DNA of 35,129 nt. It comes from Lachnospiraceae bacterium. GTDB taxonomy: Bacteria; Bacillota; Clostridia; Lachnospirales; Lachnospiraceae. The stretch is from contig CAAGQC010000066.1 of the NCBI GenBank assembly GCA_900771995.1, forward strand, positions 1-35,129, written 5' to 3'. The position numbers and the translations under genes are program-made. Within the stretch, counting starts at the first letter, position 1. The number at the start of each line of letters is the position of its first letter. Positions 1 to 8,431 of the stretch are shown here, piece by piece. The notes under the pieces were generated by a model. The model was not told the origin of the DNA, made no database searches, and saw only the letters and a program-made list of their open reading frames with translations.

Positions 1-917
1 CGGCAGCACTTCTGCTGTACCGCCACAGAACAAAAGAACTGTGGTGCTATATTCGGTCCATGGTGATCGCTGCGGTCATCGGTCTGGTGTTGTTTCCCTT
101 TGCAATTTCGGATGTCTTTTCCAGCGGAAGAGGTACGGAAGCTCTCGGAAATCTGGCATCCGGACTCACCGGTTACGGAGCGAGACTTCTGGCATTCGGT
201 AAGATCCTGGCAGACCGGACAGCAGGGTGGCCGTTATTTCTCGGCGGATGTGCTGCCGGTGTGATCCTTCTTCTGTGGAAAGGGATCCGGAGACATCAGG
301 CCGGAGAAAAAGCGGAAGCTGACCAAAAAGATGCACTGCTAATGCTGTTTGTGCCGGTGGTGGGATATTTCCTGCTGGCTTCCCGGATGTCCCCCTATCT
401 GGTGGATCGTTATATTATGCCGCTGTTTCCTTTTGCAGCACTGTTACTCGCACTGCTTTTGTGCTATCTTGGAAAGAAACTGGCGCAGACTGCCGACTGG
501 AAAGAAACGGTGGTGGGATATGGTCTGGTGGCATTGCTTGTAGTGGTGCAGGGACTGCGTCTGGCGTCTTATGACGGAGAATATCTCTATACCGGTTATG
601 CCGACCAGACGGCTCTGGCCAAGGAATACGCGGACCTTCCCTGTATCTGCGTCTATGCCGGCGTCGGTTATTATGAGAATCTGCCGGAATTCATGGAGTA
701 TACCGGAACACTGCTGGTAACGGAGAAAGAGCTGGAGAACCGGAAGGATACCGGATCTGTGGAGAATCTGGATCAGGTAGTGGTGTTGGTGAAACAGGGT
801 GTGGAGAAGGAAAATGTAATATCCATCCTGTGGGACAAATACGGATATACGACGGAAGAAGTATTGCTTTCCGGAGGAGCCCATGGGGATACGATCTATC
901 TGTTCTCTGGAAAATAG
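1..917 (+). CDS. Polytopic membrane glycosyltransferase-like protein (GT-C/GT39-like), 5' partial
   Basis: The frame is open back to the first base with no stop, so this is the C-terminal part of a longer protein; the ATG at 60 is internal, not a convincing start. The visible part has several hydrophobic segments, a charged cytoplasmic loop, and the stretch SPYLVDRYIMPLFPFAALL, which resembles the late membrane helices of ArnT/PMT-type GT-C enzymes. It ends in a soluble tail of about 120 residues. GT-C enzymes move sugars from polyprenyl-phosphate donors on the outer face of the membrane. The catalytic first loop lies outside the window, so the enzymatic role is inferred only from the C-terminal pattern and from the polysaccharide neighbourhood. 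It is followed 50 nt later by another membrane protein on the same strand. Confidence 0.6.
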   Translation, partial: AALLLYRHRTKELWCYIRSMVIAAVIGLVLFPFAISDVFSSGRGTEALGNLASGLTGYGARLLAFGKILADRTAGWPLFLGGCAAGVILLLWKGIRRHQAGEKAEADQKDALLMLFVPVVGYFLLASRMSPYLVDRYIMPLFPFAALLLALLLCYLGKKLAQTADWKETVVGYGLVALLVVVQGLRLASYDGEYLYTGYADQTALAKEYADLPCICVYAGVGYYENLPEFMEYTGTLLVTEKELENRKDTGSVENLDQVVVLVKQGVEKENVISILWDKYGYTTEEVLLSGGAHGDTIYLFSGK

Positions 918-919
918 AC

Positions 920-948
920 GTTTCGCGTGTTCTGTCAGAGACTATAAT
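920..948 (+). promoter_or_regulatory. Weak candidate promoter before the DUF6077-like gene
   Basis: A perfect TATAAT lies at 943-948, 20 nt before the start codon at 968. The hexamer 17 nt upstream (GTTTCG, 920-925) is a poor -35. It may be an internal promoter or a chance match. Confidence 0.25.
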
Positions 949-967
949 GCAGAAATGAGGATGAAAA

Positions 968-2035
968 ATGATCGCAGTTCGTTTGCTGTGGCTTGCCGTT
1001 TTGCTGGTGGTGGTACCGGCATGGATCGGTAATTGCTTTCTGAGTGTGGATAAACCTTATAAAAATATGGTGTTTTTGTGGATCAGCGGACAGATGCTGC
1101 TATGGGCAGGATTCCAGGTGATCTGTGTGCCGGTGATCCTGCTGGAAGACAGATTGTGGATGGTGACGCTGGGGTATTCCCTGTATATTCTGGCGCTGCT
1201 TGTCTGCGCAACGGTCTTACGTCTGCGACAGCCGCGGAACCTGAGGCCCCTGCGTACGGAGAGCCCGGAAAAATCCGTACTTCTGCTGTGGATCCTCTTT
1301 AGCATATTACTGCTGGTACAGCTGGTGCTGGCGGTGGTGATGGTCTACAATGATGGAGATGATGCCTACTATGTGGCTATTTCCACGGCGGCGGAGGAAT
1401 CCGGCAAGATGTATCAGAAGATCCCTTATACGGGAATGAACACGGAACTGGATGTGCGGCACGGACTGGCTCCCTTCCCCATCTGGATCGCATGGCTGGC
1501 TCAGATGACGGGGATCGACACAGTGATCGTGGCGAAGACATTGCTTCCCATCGCTTTGATCTCCATGACCTACGGTATTTTTTACCTGCTGGGAAAACGG
1601 ATCCTGTTTACAGGAAACAGCGGAAGTGACAAAAAATGGGCGTTGCCGGCTTTCCTGATCTGTACGGAAGTGCTGGTGCTGTTCGGGGATTATTCTTTTT
1701 ATACGGTGGAGAACTTTATGATCGCCAGAAGCAGACAGGGAAAAGCCGCTCTGGGCAGTATTCTGATTCCCATGATATTTTTCCTTCTGCTGACATTGTT
1801 TCGAAGAATGCAGGAACAACAGAAGACGTCTGGCGCTTTCTGGGTACTGCTTGCAGCCGTAATGACCTGCTGCTGTCTGGCCAGTACCATGGGTGCACTG
1901 CTGGCCTGTATGCTGGTGGGGACCGCCGGGATCTGCGGAGCGGTCAGCTATAAAAGGTGGAAGATCCTGTTGCCACTGTTTGCCTGCTGCATTCCCTGCA
2001 TTGTCTATGCCGGAATGTATTTGTTGTTGGGATGA
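968..2035 (+). CDS. Polytopic membrane protein, DUF6077-like (putative GT-C fold)
   Basis: This 355-residue protein is almost entirely hydrophobic, with about nine predicted membrane helices. After the helices near residues 1-80 and 100-125 comes an acidic motif, YNDGDDAYYVA (about residues 127-137). Its position at the start of an extracytoplasmic loop matches the catalytic Asp loop of GT-C enzymes. The overall pattern recalls the DUF6077 membrane proteins of Firmicutes polysaccharide loci; this assignment is from memory of the family. The start is chosen for GAGG eight bases upstream. It ends with tandem in-frame stops TGA TAA, and the next gene begins 18 nt later in the same frame. The two may be companion subunits or a split single gene. 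The substrate is unknown. Confidence 0.6.
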   Translation: MIAVRLLWLAVLLVVVPAWIGNCFLSVDKPYKNMVFLWISGQMLLWAGFQVICVPVILLEDRLWMVTLGYSLYILALLVCATVLRLRQPRNLRPLRTESPEKSVLLLWILFSILLLVQLVLAVVMVYNDGDDAYYVAISTAAEESGKMYQKIPYTGMNTELDVRHGLAPFPIWIAWLAQMTGIDTVIVAKTLLPIALISMTYGIFYLLGKRILFTGNSGSDKKWALPAFLICTEVLVLFGDYSFYTVENFMIARSRQGKAALGSILIPMIFFLLLTLFRRMQEQQKTSGAFWVLLAAVMTCCCLASTMGALLACMLVGTAGICGAVSYKRWKILLPLFACCIPCIVYAGMYLLLG

Positions 2036-2053
2036 TAAGACCGGAGGAGAAGA

Positions 2054-2818
2054 ATGGAAGCTTTGAAGCTGTTTCAGGAATATATGGGAACCGGACTGAT
2101 CATGATCTGGTTCCTGGTAAGTCTGTTGTATCTGTGGCTTACGGAGAAGAGAAAACATATCCGGGTGATGTTTCTCTATGTGCCATTGGTGCTGTTACTG
2201 GTGTTTTTTAACCCGCTGGTGGCGAAGGTGGTCTCCAGCATGGCAGATGGAGAGATCTATTACCGGATCCTCTGGCTGTTGCCGGTCACACCGGTGATTG
2301 CGTTCGGAACGGTCAGTTTCTGTGGAAAACTTTCCGGAAGAAAAAAGTATGTGGGGATAACGGCAGCGGTAGTGATATTTATGGTATCCGGAGGCCTGAT
2401 CTACCGGAATCCTTTTTTCCAGAGAGCGGAAAATGCCTATCATGTGCCCCAGAGTGTGGTGGATATCTGTGATGCTATCGAGGTACCCGGCAGAGAGGTC
2501 ATGGCGGCATTTCCCGGAGAACTGCTGCAATATGTAAGACAGTATTCCAATGTGGTATGTATGCCCTACGGCCGTGATATTGTGGTAAGTAAATGGACGG
2601 TGCAGAATGACCTCTATGACGTCATGGAACGGGAAGTCATAGATACGCTGGAACTGACGACCCGGGCTCGGGGAGAAAACTGTGCCTATGTGATCCTGTC
2701 AGAGGATAAAGAACTGGTGGGCAGGATGGAAGATCAGCAGTTCGAAGAATTTGCAAGAATGGACGGATATGTGATCTATAAAGATTCCACGGTGGATCTG
2801 TATTACTTCACAAAATAG
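2054..2818 (+). CDS. Membrane protein, companion of the DUF6077-like gene
   Basis: This 254-residue protein has about four hydrophobic helices in its first 125 residues and then a soluble C-terminal domain of about 125 residues. An AGGAG site seven bases upstream supports an independent start at 2054. The segment EIYYRILWLLPVTPVIAF is a strongly hydrophobic motif that I associate with proteins encoded next to DUF6077-like proteins in Lachnospiraceae. The frame is the same as the preceding gene, separated only by TGA TAA and five sense codons. Translational coupling is likely, and an ancestral fusion or recent split is possible. No catalytic motif is recognised. A bidirectional terminator follows directly. 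Confidence 0.6.
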   Translation: MEALKLFQEYMGTGLIMIWFLVSLLYLWLTEKRKHIRVMFLYVPLVLLLVFFNPLVAKVVSSMADGEIYYRILWLLPVTPVIAFGTVSFCGKLSGRKKYVGITAAVVIFMVSGGLIYRNPFFQRAENAYHVPQSVVDICDAIEVPGREVMAAFPGELLQYVRQYSNVVCMPYGRDIVVSKWTVQNDLYDVMEREVIDTLELTTRARGENCAYVILSEDKELVGRMEDQQFEEFARMDGYVIYKDSTVDLYYFTK

Positions 2819-2828
2819 CCGGAGACAA

Positions 2829-2876
2829 AAGACTCCCGGAGGGAATCCTGTGTGGTTCTTTCCGGGAGTCTTGTTT
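2829..2876. terminator. Bidirectional rho-independent terminator between convergent genes
   Basis: A perfect 12-bp inverted repeat (AAGACTCCCGGA at 2829-2840 and its complement at 2861-2872) has a 20-nt loop. It is followed by GTTTT on the plus strand, and it has AAAA on the other flank, which reads as TTTT on the minus strand. It sits between the ends of the plus gene (2818) and the minus gene (2903). Confidence 0.8.
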
Positions 2877-2902
2877 TACATAAGAAGTTCTGTCAGGCGG
2901 GA

Positions 2903-4114
2903 TCAGTTATCTAAAGACGCGTAATCCTTGGAATAATAATTCAGGAAATACTCAAAGCGTTTGGCGATGAGCTTACGTCCCTCCACATTCAGATGCAGAT
3001 TGTCGACCAGATATTCATCGGCATTGTCTTCGGTCACACTGCCGTACAGGTTATCCATGAAGGAGACGCTGTGAATGTTGGCGGAGTAGCATTCCTTGAT
3101 GACGTAGGTGGAGAGAACGTCACGGTCATTGTAAATATACATATCGGAACTTACATAATCACCGTTTTCATCTACGGCATAGGCATAGGTCGGTGACATT
3201 ACGATAATGCGGATCTGCGGGTAGTAGTACTGCAATACTTCAATGCTGGCTTCCAGATTACCGGTGAACTGCGTGGGATCCGTAGGATTATCATCGCTGT
3301 ACATGGCATTGCCGCACAGATAGTCGGTAGCATCGTACATGATGGCTACGGTATCGATCGTGTTAAAATCCAGTGTTTTCAAAGTGTTGACGACTTCTTC
3401 GGCCTCGGGCGGGGTCCGGTCTCCCAGAGCTTCCGCTGCATCGGTGTAATAGCCGTCCAGAGGAACTCCGGCGGCCAGATTCACCAGCCAGTACAGGCAG
3501 TAGGCATCCATGGGAGCAACGGTGGGATCGTAGTTAAACTGCTGGGCAGCCAGATAACTTCCGCTGACAGAACAGTTATATACGTTGGCACCGGTCTCTT
3601 TGGCAATCAGGTTGGCCAGATTGTCTGAGGAATCTCTGTCATCCGCAAAGGGAGCATTTCCGAAGACGACGATATTGGAGGCATCCGTGATTATCATTTT
3701 GCCGTTTTCGTCGGTCAGCGGGAGGATGGAGTCCCAGCTGTCATCGTAGGAACCCTGTCCGTCCTTGAAGATCTCGGACTGGCTGATCCTCTGTCCCCAG
3801 TGGGTGACACGGTAGCCGACGATGCCCACCACGGCCACCAGAACAACGGCGAACAGCACGTGAAGATTCAGGAAGCGCCGGATACCGGCGGAGGCGGGAG
3901 CATCTTCCTCATCCGGGAAAATGTCTTCTTCGTCTTCAGAAAAATCATCCGTGTCGTCAAGGTCGTCGTAGGTATCAGGATTCGTTTTTGTGTTCTGAAA
4001 ATTTCCAGAATCTGTGTCTTGCATATCGTCGGATTCCAGATCTACAATCTCAATATCCGGCATGTCATTTATTGAGGATGTCGGGGTATTATGGTTGTTT
4101 TTATTTTGTTTCAT
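2903..4114 (-). CDS. Membrane-anchored SGNH-hydrolase-like protein, possibly catalytically altered
   Basis: The 403-residue protein has an acidic cytoplasmic tail (residues 1-78, rich in Asp/Glu), one membrane helix (81-103) and an extracytoplasmic domain with SGNH-like blocks. Block I reads VVFGNAPF (149-156) where hydrolases have GDS, so the usual nucleophilic Ser is Ala154. Block II is NCSVSG (180-185). Block III would be YDATDY (260-265) instead of GxND. Block V DNLH (371-374) keeps the Asp-x-x-His pair. The domain may bind or modify wall glycans, but hydrolysis by the normal mechanism is doubtful. I chose the start at 4114 over one nine codons upstream because GGAGAG precedes it at good spacing. 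It is transcribed divergently from the GH25 gene. Confidence 0.65.
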   Translation of the reverse strand: MKQNKNNHNTPTSSINDMPDIEIVDLESDDMQDTDSGNFQNTKTNPDTYDDLDDTDDFSEDEEDIFPDEEDAPASAGIRRFLNLHVLFAVVLVAVVGIVGYRVTHWGQRISQSEIFKDGQGSYDDSWDSILPLTDENGKMIITDASNIVVFGNAPFADDRDSSDNLANLIAKETGANVYNCSVSGSYLAAQQFNYDPTVAPMDAYCLYWLVNLAAGVPLDGYYTDAAEALGDRTPPEAEEVVNTLKTLDFNTIDTVAIMYDATDYLCGNAMYSDDNPTDPTQFTGNLEASIEVLQYYYPQIRIIVMSPTYAYAVDENGDYVSSDMYIYNDRDVLSTYVIKECYSANIHSVSFMDNLYGSVTEDNADEYLVDNLHLNVEGRKLIAKRFEYFLNYYSKDYASLDN

Positions 4115-4184
4115 GTATTCTCTCCGTTTCAGGTAAATCATAATGGTGCTTAATAATGGTAAAAAGAGTTATTCTGATTTTACT

Positions 4185-4190
4185 ATTATA
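4185..4190 (-). promoter_or_regulatory. Candidate -10 of the SGNH-like gene
   Basis: On the minus strand a perfect TATAAT lies about 70 nt before the start at 4114. No good -35 hexamer is found 16-18 nt upstream, so an activator or an alternative start site may be involved. Confidence 0.35.
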
Positions 4191-4251
4191 CGGAAGGAAA
4201 GTCCATAATATTAGAAAGATTTAAGAAATTCTGAAGAAATGGGTGAATGCC

Positions 4252-4280
4252 TTGAAGCGGGGAAAATACGATGCTATAAT
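4252..4280 (+). promoter_or_regulatory. Sigma-A-type promoter of the large GH25 lysozyme gene
   Basis: TTGAAG (4252-4257), a 17-nt spacer and a perfect TATAAT (4275-4280) lie 50 nt before the start codon. Confidence 0.75.
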
Positions 4281-4296
4281 GTTACAGAATTGTTAC
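4280..4296 (+). promoter_or_regulatory. WalR-type direct-repeat box over the transcription start
   Basis: TGTTAC-AGAAT-TGTTAC matches the Bacillus/Staphylococcus WalR (YycF) consensus TGTWAH-N5-TGTWAH at every fixed position. It begins at the last base of the -10 and covers the expected transcription start, a place where WalR is known to repress. The downstream gene encodes a peptidoglycan hydrolase, the classic WalR target type. Confidence 0.6.
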
Positions 4297-4329
4297 ACCG
4301 AAGAATTATGAGCAGAAGGGAAAGAGCAG

Positions 4330-7167
4330 ATGAAGAGATTATTTAACCATACAAAGCGTCCGGACCGCAACTGGGAGAGGGACGTGCAGGATGGTTACGA
4401 CTGGGATGAGGAAGATTACAGCGGAGAGGCTGAGGAGGAAGAGTACTACGCCGAGGAAGAATACACCGAAGAGGACGGCGGTGAGGAATATTACGCTGAC
4501 GAGGAAGAATACACGGGAGAGACCGATGGCGAAGAGTATTATGCCGCCGGGGAGGAATATATCGGAGAGACTGACGGCGGGGAATATTATGCTGAGGAAG
4601 AAGAGTATACCGAAGAGGACGGCAGTGAGCAGTATTACGCTCAGGAAGAAGATGCCGGAGAAGCCGATGGTGAGGAGTACTATGCCGAGGAGGAAGCGTA
4701 TACCGAAGAAGCCGACGATGAAATGTATTATGAGGATGACGAGGAGCCTGTTCGTAAAAAGCGGGGCGGAAAGACAAAGACAGGCCTTCTGACAAAATTC
4801 CTGAATATGAGCACCATGGACCGGATCATGGTGGCTACCGGAGCAGCAGTACTGATCTTGGCGGGCGTAACGGCCAGCGTCTATGCCAGTGACCGTACCG
4901 TGGACGGACAGGTATCGGAATTCGTCAGTGTGGGAACCCAGCTGGACGGAATCTCCATGATCGGCGAGCAGGGACTTCTGGCGGTAGCGGATGCGCAGAT
5001 GGCCAAGATCGCGGCAGCCAATGCCGTGGAAGAAGAGCCGGAGGAACAGCCGGATTATAATGAAGCGGAATATACCAACGGCGGTACCGTGGAACTGGAA
5101 CTGATTTCCGTGCAGAAGGATCTGAAGATCAAATTCAACAATAAAAAGTCCGGCAAACTGGTATCCAATGTACCTTTCAGCGTAACGATCACGGACCCCA
5201 ACGGCAAGACGGAGACCTGGACCGATGATGATATGGATGGTATCATCTATAAGAAGGGAATCACTCCCGGTAACTACACAGTGGCAGTGAATGCACTGAC
5301 CGATGAAAAGTATAAGGATTATACCTTGCCCACAGGCACACAGAAAGTGGAAGTCAAGAAAGACATCGCCTACAAAAAGGTAGATGTATCCAACGAGATC
5401 AAAAAAGAGTCTGAGATCAATGCGGCAAAAGAGGATACCAAGAAAAATGAGACAGTAGTAGAGTCCACGTTACAGGATACGGTACAGTGGGTGGCAAGTA
5501 CTTCCACCGCCAATACCTATGTGGAAGTGTCGAAGGATACCATCACTAACCCGGAGACGCTGGTGTACAGCGGTAATTTCCTGCGGATGGCAGAAGCGGA
5601 AGTTCCGACGGTGAACCCGACCGAGATGCCTGCAGAGACTCCGACGGCAGCACCCACTGAGACCCCGACGGTGACACCCACTGAGGCACCGACCCCGACC
5701 CCCGTGGAGACGCCGACCCCGACCCCAACCCCGGTACCGACTCCCACCCCTACGCCGACCCTGACCCCTACGCCGGTACCCACCGCAGCACCTACGGCCG
5801 CACTTTCCAGCGGATCTGTGACGGTGGCTGTGGAGAAGGAAGCAACCGTGCAGATCAGCGTGGCAAACTTCGCGGGAACCCCTGCGTACAGTGTGACTTC
5901 CGACAATTCCGGTATTGCAACGGCAACGGTAGATGCGGCAGGTAAGATCACGGTAAAAGGTATTGCAGCCGGAGACACTACCGTCCGGGTGGCAGTCACT
6001 ATGGGAACTGCCAGTGCATCCTTGGAATTGCCGGTGAAAGTCACGGCAAAACTGGCTCTGACACTGGATAAAACAGCAATTACGACTTACCCGAAGGCTG
6101 CGGATACCGTTACCGCCACCGTAAGCGGAAGCGGAACCGTAAGTGCGGCTTCCGGGGATAACAATATTGCAACCGCAGCGGTAAATGGTAATGTGATTAC
6201 CATTACAGGTGTGAATGCTGGAAGCGCTACCGTAACCGTAGCATATACGGAGGGCACGGAAAGTGTGACGGCCAACATTACTGTAACGGTAAAGGCCACC
6301 AATCCCAGAGAAGACAAGGTGACGAAGCTGAAAGACCAGAGCGGCCAGCAGCTGTATGTGGCAGAGGGAGACAGCTACAGAGAAGCGGTTTATGCGGATT
6401 ATTTCACGGCATCCAAATTTTTTGTCAAGGGTGCCATCAAATATACCGGCTGGCAGACACTGGACGGAAAGCTGTATTTCTTCACAGCAGATGGCAATAA
6501 GGTCACAGGTGAGCAGGTGATCCAGGGTGCAAAATACAATTTTGCCAGTGACGGATCTCTGGTTGTCGGTTCCGGGACCATGGGTATTGATGTATCCAAA
6601 TGGAACGGCAGTATCGATTGGAATGCAGTGAAGAATTCCGGCGTCAGCTATGTGATCATCCGTGTGGGATATCGAGGCTCTTCTCAGGGAGCATTGATTG
6701 AAGATCCCACCTTTAAGACCAACATCAAGGGAGCTACCGCAGCCGGATTGAAAGTAGGCGTGTATTTCTTCACACAGGCCGTGGATGAAGTGGAAGCCGT
6801 GCAGGAAGCTTCCATGGTACTGGACCGCATCAGCGGATATAAGATCTCTTATCCGGTATTCCTGGATGTGGAAAGCAGCGGCGGAAGAGGAGACAAGATC
6901 GACTCTGCCACCAGAACCGCAGTCTGCAAGGCTTTCTGCAGTACGATCCAGAATGCGGGTTATACGTCAGGTATTTATGCCAACAAGACCTGGCTGACAA
7001 ATAAGATGGATGCCAGCGCCTTAAGCAGTTACAAGATCTGGCTGGCTCAGTATGCCGCAAGCCCCACCTATACGGGCCGCTATGATCTGTGGCAGTACAA
7101 ATCCACAGGAAAGGTCAGCGGCATCAGCGGAAATGTGGACCTGAACTTAAGCTACCTGGGATATTAG
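4330..7167 (+). CDS. Large membrane-anchored GH25 lysozyme with acidic repeats and Ig-like domains
   Basis: This 945-residue protein should cleave the MurNAc-GlcNAc bond of peptidoglycan. Domains in order: an acidic cytoplasmic tail with seven YY-centred repeats (about 37-139); a basic stop-transfer stretch RKKR (142-145); a membrane helix (about 166-187); a beta-rich segment (about 255-350) resembling a Cna-B-like domain and shared with the second GH25 protein of this locus; a Pro/Thr linker of TPTP repeats (about 425-490); two BIG2-like Ig domains (about 495-655); a cell-wall-binding-type repeat (about 690-745); and a GH25 catalytic domain (about 750-945). The GH25 motif GIDVSKW contains Asp754; FLDVES contains Asp846 and Glu848, the expected catalytic acids. 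The start follows AAGGG at good spacing. The promoter carries a WalR-type box. The start lies 215 nt from the divergent SGNH-like gene. Confidence 0.9.
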   Translation: MKRLFNHTKRPDRNWERDVQDGYDWDEEDYSGEAEEEEYYAEEEYTEEDGGEEYYADEEEYTGETDGEEYYAAGEEYIGETDGGEYYAEEEEYTEEDGSEQYYAQEEDAGEADGEEYYAEEEAYTEEADDEMYYEDDEEPVRKKRGGKTKTGLLTKFLNMSTMDRIMVATGAAVLILAGVTASVYASDRTVDGQVSEFVSVGTQLDGISMIGEQGLLAVADAQMAKIAAANAVEEEPEEQPDYNEAEYTNGGTVELELISVQKDLKIKFNNKKSGKLVSNVPFSVTITDPNGKTETWTDDDMDGIIYKKGITPGNYTVAVNALTDEKYKDYTLPTGTQKVEVKKDIAYKKVDVSNEIKKESEINAAKEDTKKNETVVESTLQDTVQWVASTSTANTYVEVSKDTITNPETLVYSGNFLRMAEAEVPTVNPTEMPAETPTAAPTETPTVTPTEAPTPTPVETPTPTPTPVPTPTPTPTLTPTPVPTAAPTAALSSGSVTVAVEKEATVQISVANFAGTPAYSVTSDNSGIATATVDAAGKITVKGIAAGDTTVRVAVTMGTASASLELPVKVTAKLALTLDKTAITTYPKAADTVTATVSGSGTVSAASGDNNIATAAVNGNVITITGVNAGSATVTVAYTEGTESVTANITVTVKATNPREDKVTKLKDQSGQQLYVAEGDSYREAVYADYFTASKFFVKGAIKYTGWQTLDGKLYFFTADGNKVTGEQVIQGAKYNFASDGSLVVGSGTMGIDVSKWNGSIDWNAVKNSGVSYVIIRVGYRGSSQGALIEDPTFKTNIKGATAAGLKVGVYFFTQAVDEVEAVQEASMVLDRISGYKISYPVFLDVESSGGRGDKIDSATRTAVCKAFCSTIQNAGYTSGIYANKTWLTNKMDASALSSYKIWLAQYAASPTYTGRYDLWQYKSTGKVSGISGNVDLNLSYLGY
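4438..4746 (+). repeat. In-frame acidic tandem repeats (15-16-residue unit)
   Basis: Seven units each carry a Tyr-Tyr pair, at residues 39, 54, 70, 86, 102, 117 and 133, giving a period of 15-16 residues. The unit is roughly E-E-Y-Y-A-x-E-E-x-Y-x-E-x-D-G. The DNA copies have diverged by substitutions, so the array is not a recent exact duplication. Confidence 0.85.
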
Positions 7168-7175
7168 AGCCCGTG

Positions 7176-7204
7176 TTGATATCCTGAAAAAATTATGGTA
7201 AAAT
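7176..7204 (+). promoter_or_regulatory. Promoter of the rml operon
   Basis: TTGATA (7176-7181), a 17-nt spacer and TAAAAT (7199-7204), preceded by TG at the extended -10 position. It lies just after the GH25 stop codon and 47 nt before rmlB. Confidence 0.7.
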
Positions 7205-7251
7205 ATCCCTATCTATAACAAAAATTGCGCAAGGCGCAGAACGGAGAGGCA

Positions 7252-8334
7252 ATGAGAACATATCTGGTAACAGGCGGAGCCGGTTTCATCGGTTCCAATT
7301 ACATTCATTATATGTTTAAGAAATACGATAATGAAATCCGCATCATCAACGTGGATGCACTGACCTATGCAGGCAATCTGGAGAACCTGAAGGATGTGGA
7401 GAAGCGTGAGAACTACACCTTTGTAAAGGCGAACATCTGCGACAAGGAAGCCATCAGCAAAATCTTCGCAGAGAACGATATTGACCGTGTGGTGCATTTT
7501 GCCGCAGAGAGCCATGTGGACAGAAGTATCCGTAATCCGGAGATCTTCGTACAGACCAACGTGCTGGGTACCGCAGTGATGTTGAACTGTGCCAAGGCAG
7601 CCTGGGAGCTTCCCGATGGCAGCTTCAGGGAAGGCAAAAAATTCCTGCATGTATCTACGGATGAGGTCTACGGATCTCTTCCTGATGATGACAACGCTTT
7701 CTTCTATGAGACCACACCCTATGATCCCCACAGCCCTTACTCCGCAAGTAAGGCAAGTTCGGACATGCTGGTAAAGGCCTATATGGATACCTATCATTTT
7801 CCTGCAAACATCACCAACTGCTCCAACAACTACGGACCTTACCAGTTCCCGGAGAAGCTGATCCCGCTGATCATCAACAATGCTCTGCACGGCAGGAAAC
7901 TTCCGGTCTACGGTGACGGCAGGAACGTCCGTGACTGGCTGTATGTAGAAGATCATGCCAAGGCTATCGACATGGTACAGGAGCAGGGCAGACTGTTCGA
8001 GACCTACAACGTGGGCGGACATAACGAGAAGCAGAACATCGAGATCATCCACATCATCATCGAGACCTTACAGGAAATGCTTCCGGATTCCGATCCTCGC
8101 AAGGCACATATCAATAATGACCTGATCACTTATGTAGAGGATCGTAAGGGCCACGACAGAAGATATGCCATTGCACCGGATAAGATCAAGGCAGAGATCG
8201 GCTGGTACCCCGAGACCATGTTCAAGGAAGGTATCCGCAAGACCATCGCCTGGTACTTCGAGCACGAAGACTGGATGAACAATGTGACCAGCGGTGACTA
8301 CCAGAAGTACTACAATGAAATGTATGAAAAGTAA
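7252..8334 (+). CDS. rmlB: dTDP-glucose 4,6-dehydratase
   Basis: This 360-residue SDR enzyme converts dTDP-glucose to dTDP-4-keto-6-deoxyglucose, the second step of dTDP-rhamnose synthesis, using bound NAD. The N-terminal Rossmann motif TGGAGFIG (7-14) binds NAD. STDEVYG (135-141) holds the Thr-Asp-Glu catalytic set, and YSASK (163-167) is the YxxxK pair. The length is normal for the family. I chose the ATG at 7252, preceded by GGAGAGG, over an in-frame TTG nine codons upstream. It is the first gene after a good promoter, followed by rmlA, a lysozyme gene and rmlC. Gene order differs from the common rmlACBD. Confidence 0.96.
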   Translation: MRTYLVTGGAGFIGSNYIHYMFKKYDNEIRIINVDALTYAGNLENLKDVEKRENYTFVKANICDKEAISKIFAENDIDRVVHFAAESHVDRSIRNPEIFVQTNVLGTAVMLNCAKAAWELPDGSFREGKKFLHVSTDEVYGSLPDDDNAFFYETTPYDPHSPYSASKASSDMLVKAYMDTYHFPANITNCSNNYGPYQFPEKLIPLIINNALHGRKLPVYGDGRNVRDWLYVEDHAKAIDMVQEQGRLFETYNVGGHNEKQNIEIIHIIIETLQEMLPDSDPRKAHINNDLITYVEDRKGHDRRYAIAPDKIKAEIGWYPETMFKEGIRKTIAWYFEHEDWMNNVTSGDYQKYYNEMYEK

Positions 8335-8347
8335 AGAATACCTTTTA

Positions 8348-8375
8348 AATGGGAACGATGAACGTCGTTCCCATT
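8348..8375 (+). other. Intercistronic hairpin between rmlB and rmlA
   Basis: A perfect 11-bp stem (8348-8358 with 8365-8375) has a 6-nt loop. No T-run follows on either strand, so a full terminator is unlikely. It could set the ratio of rmlB to downstream mRNA by stabilising or pausing. A small GCCC-GAAAA-GGGC hairpin (8404-8416) lies just before the rmlA ribosome binding site. Confidence 0.5.
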
Positions 8376-8431
8376 CGGTGTGTTAAAAAACAAGTAAAAA
8401 GAAGCCCGAAAAGGGCGGATCGGAGGACGAA

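Noticed and set aside
5600..5790. Short repeats possibly suggesting a CRISPR or minisatellite
   Set aside because: They encode the Pro/Thr linker (TPTP) of the lysozyme in frame; there are no spacers.
7213..8052. 279-codon open frame on the minus strand
   Set aside because: It is antisense to rmlB, which has all family motifs.
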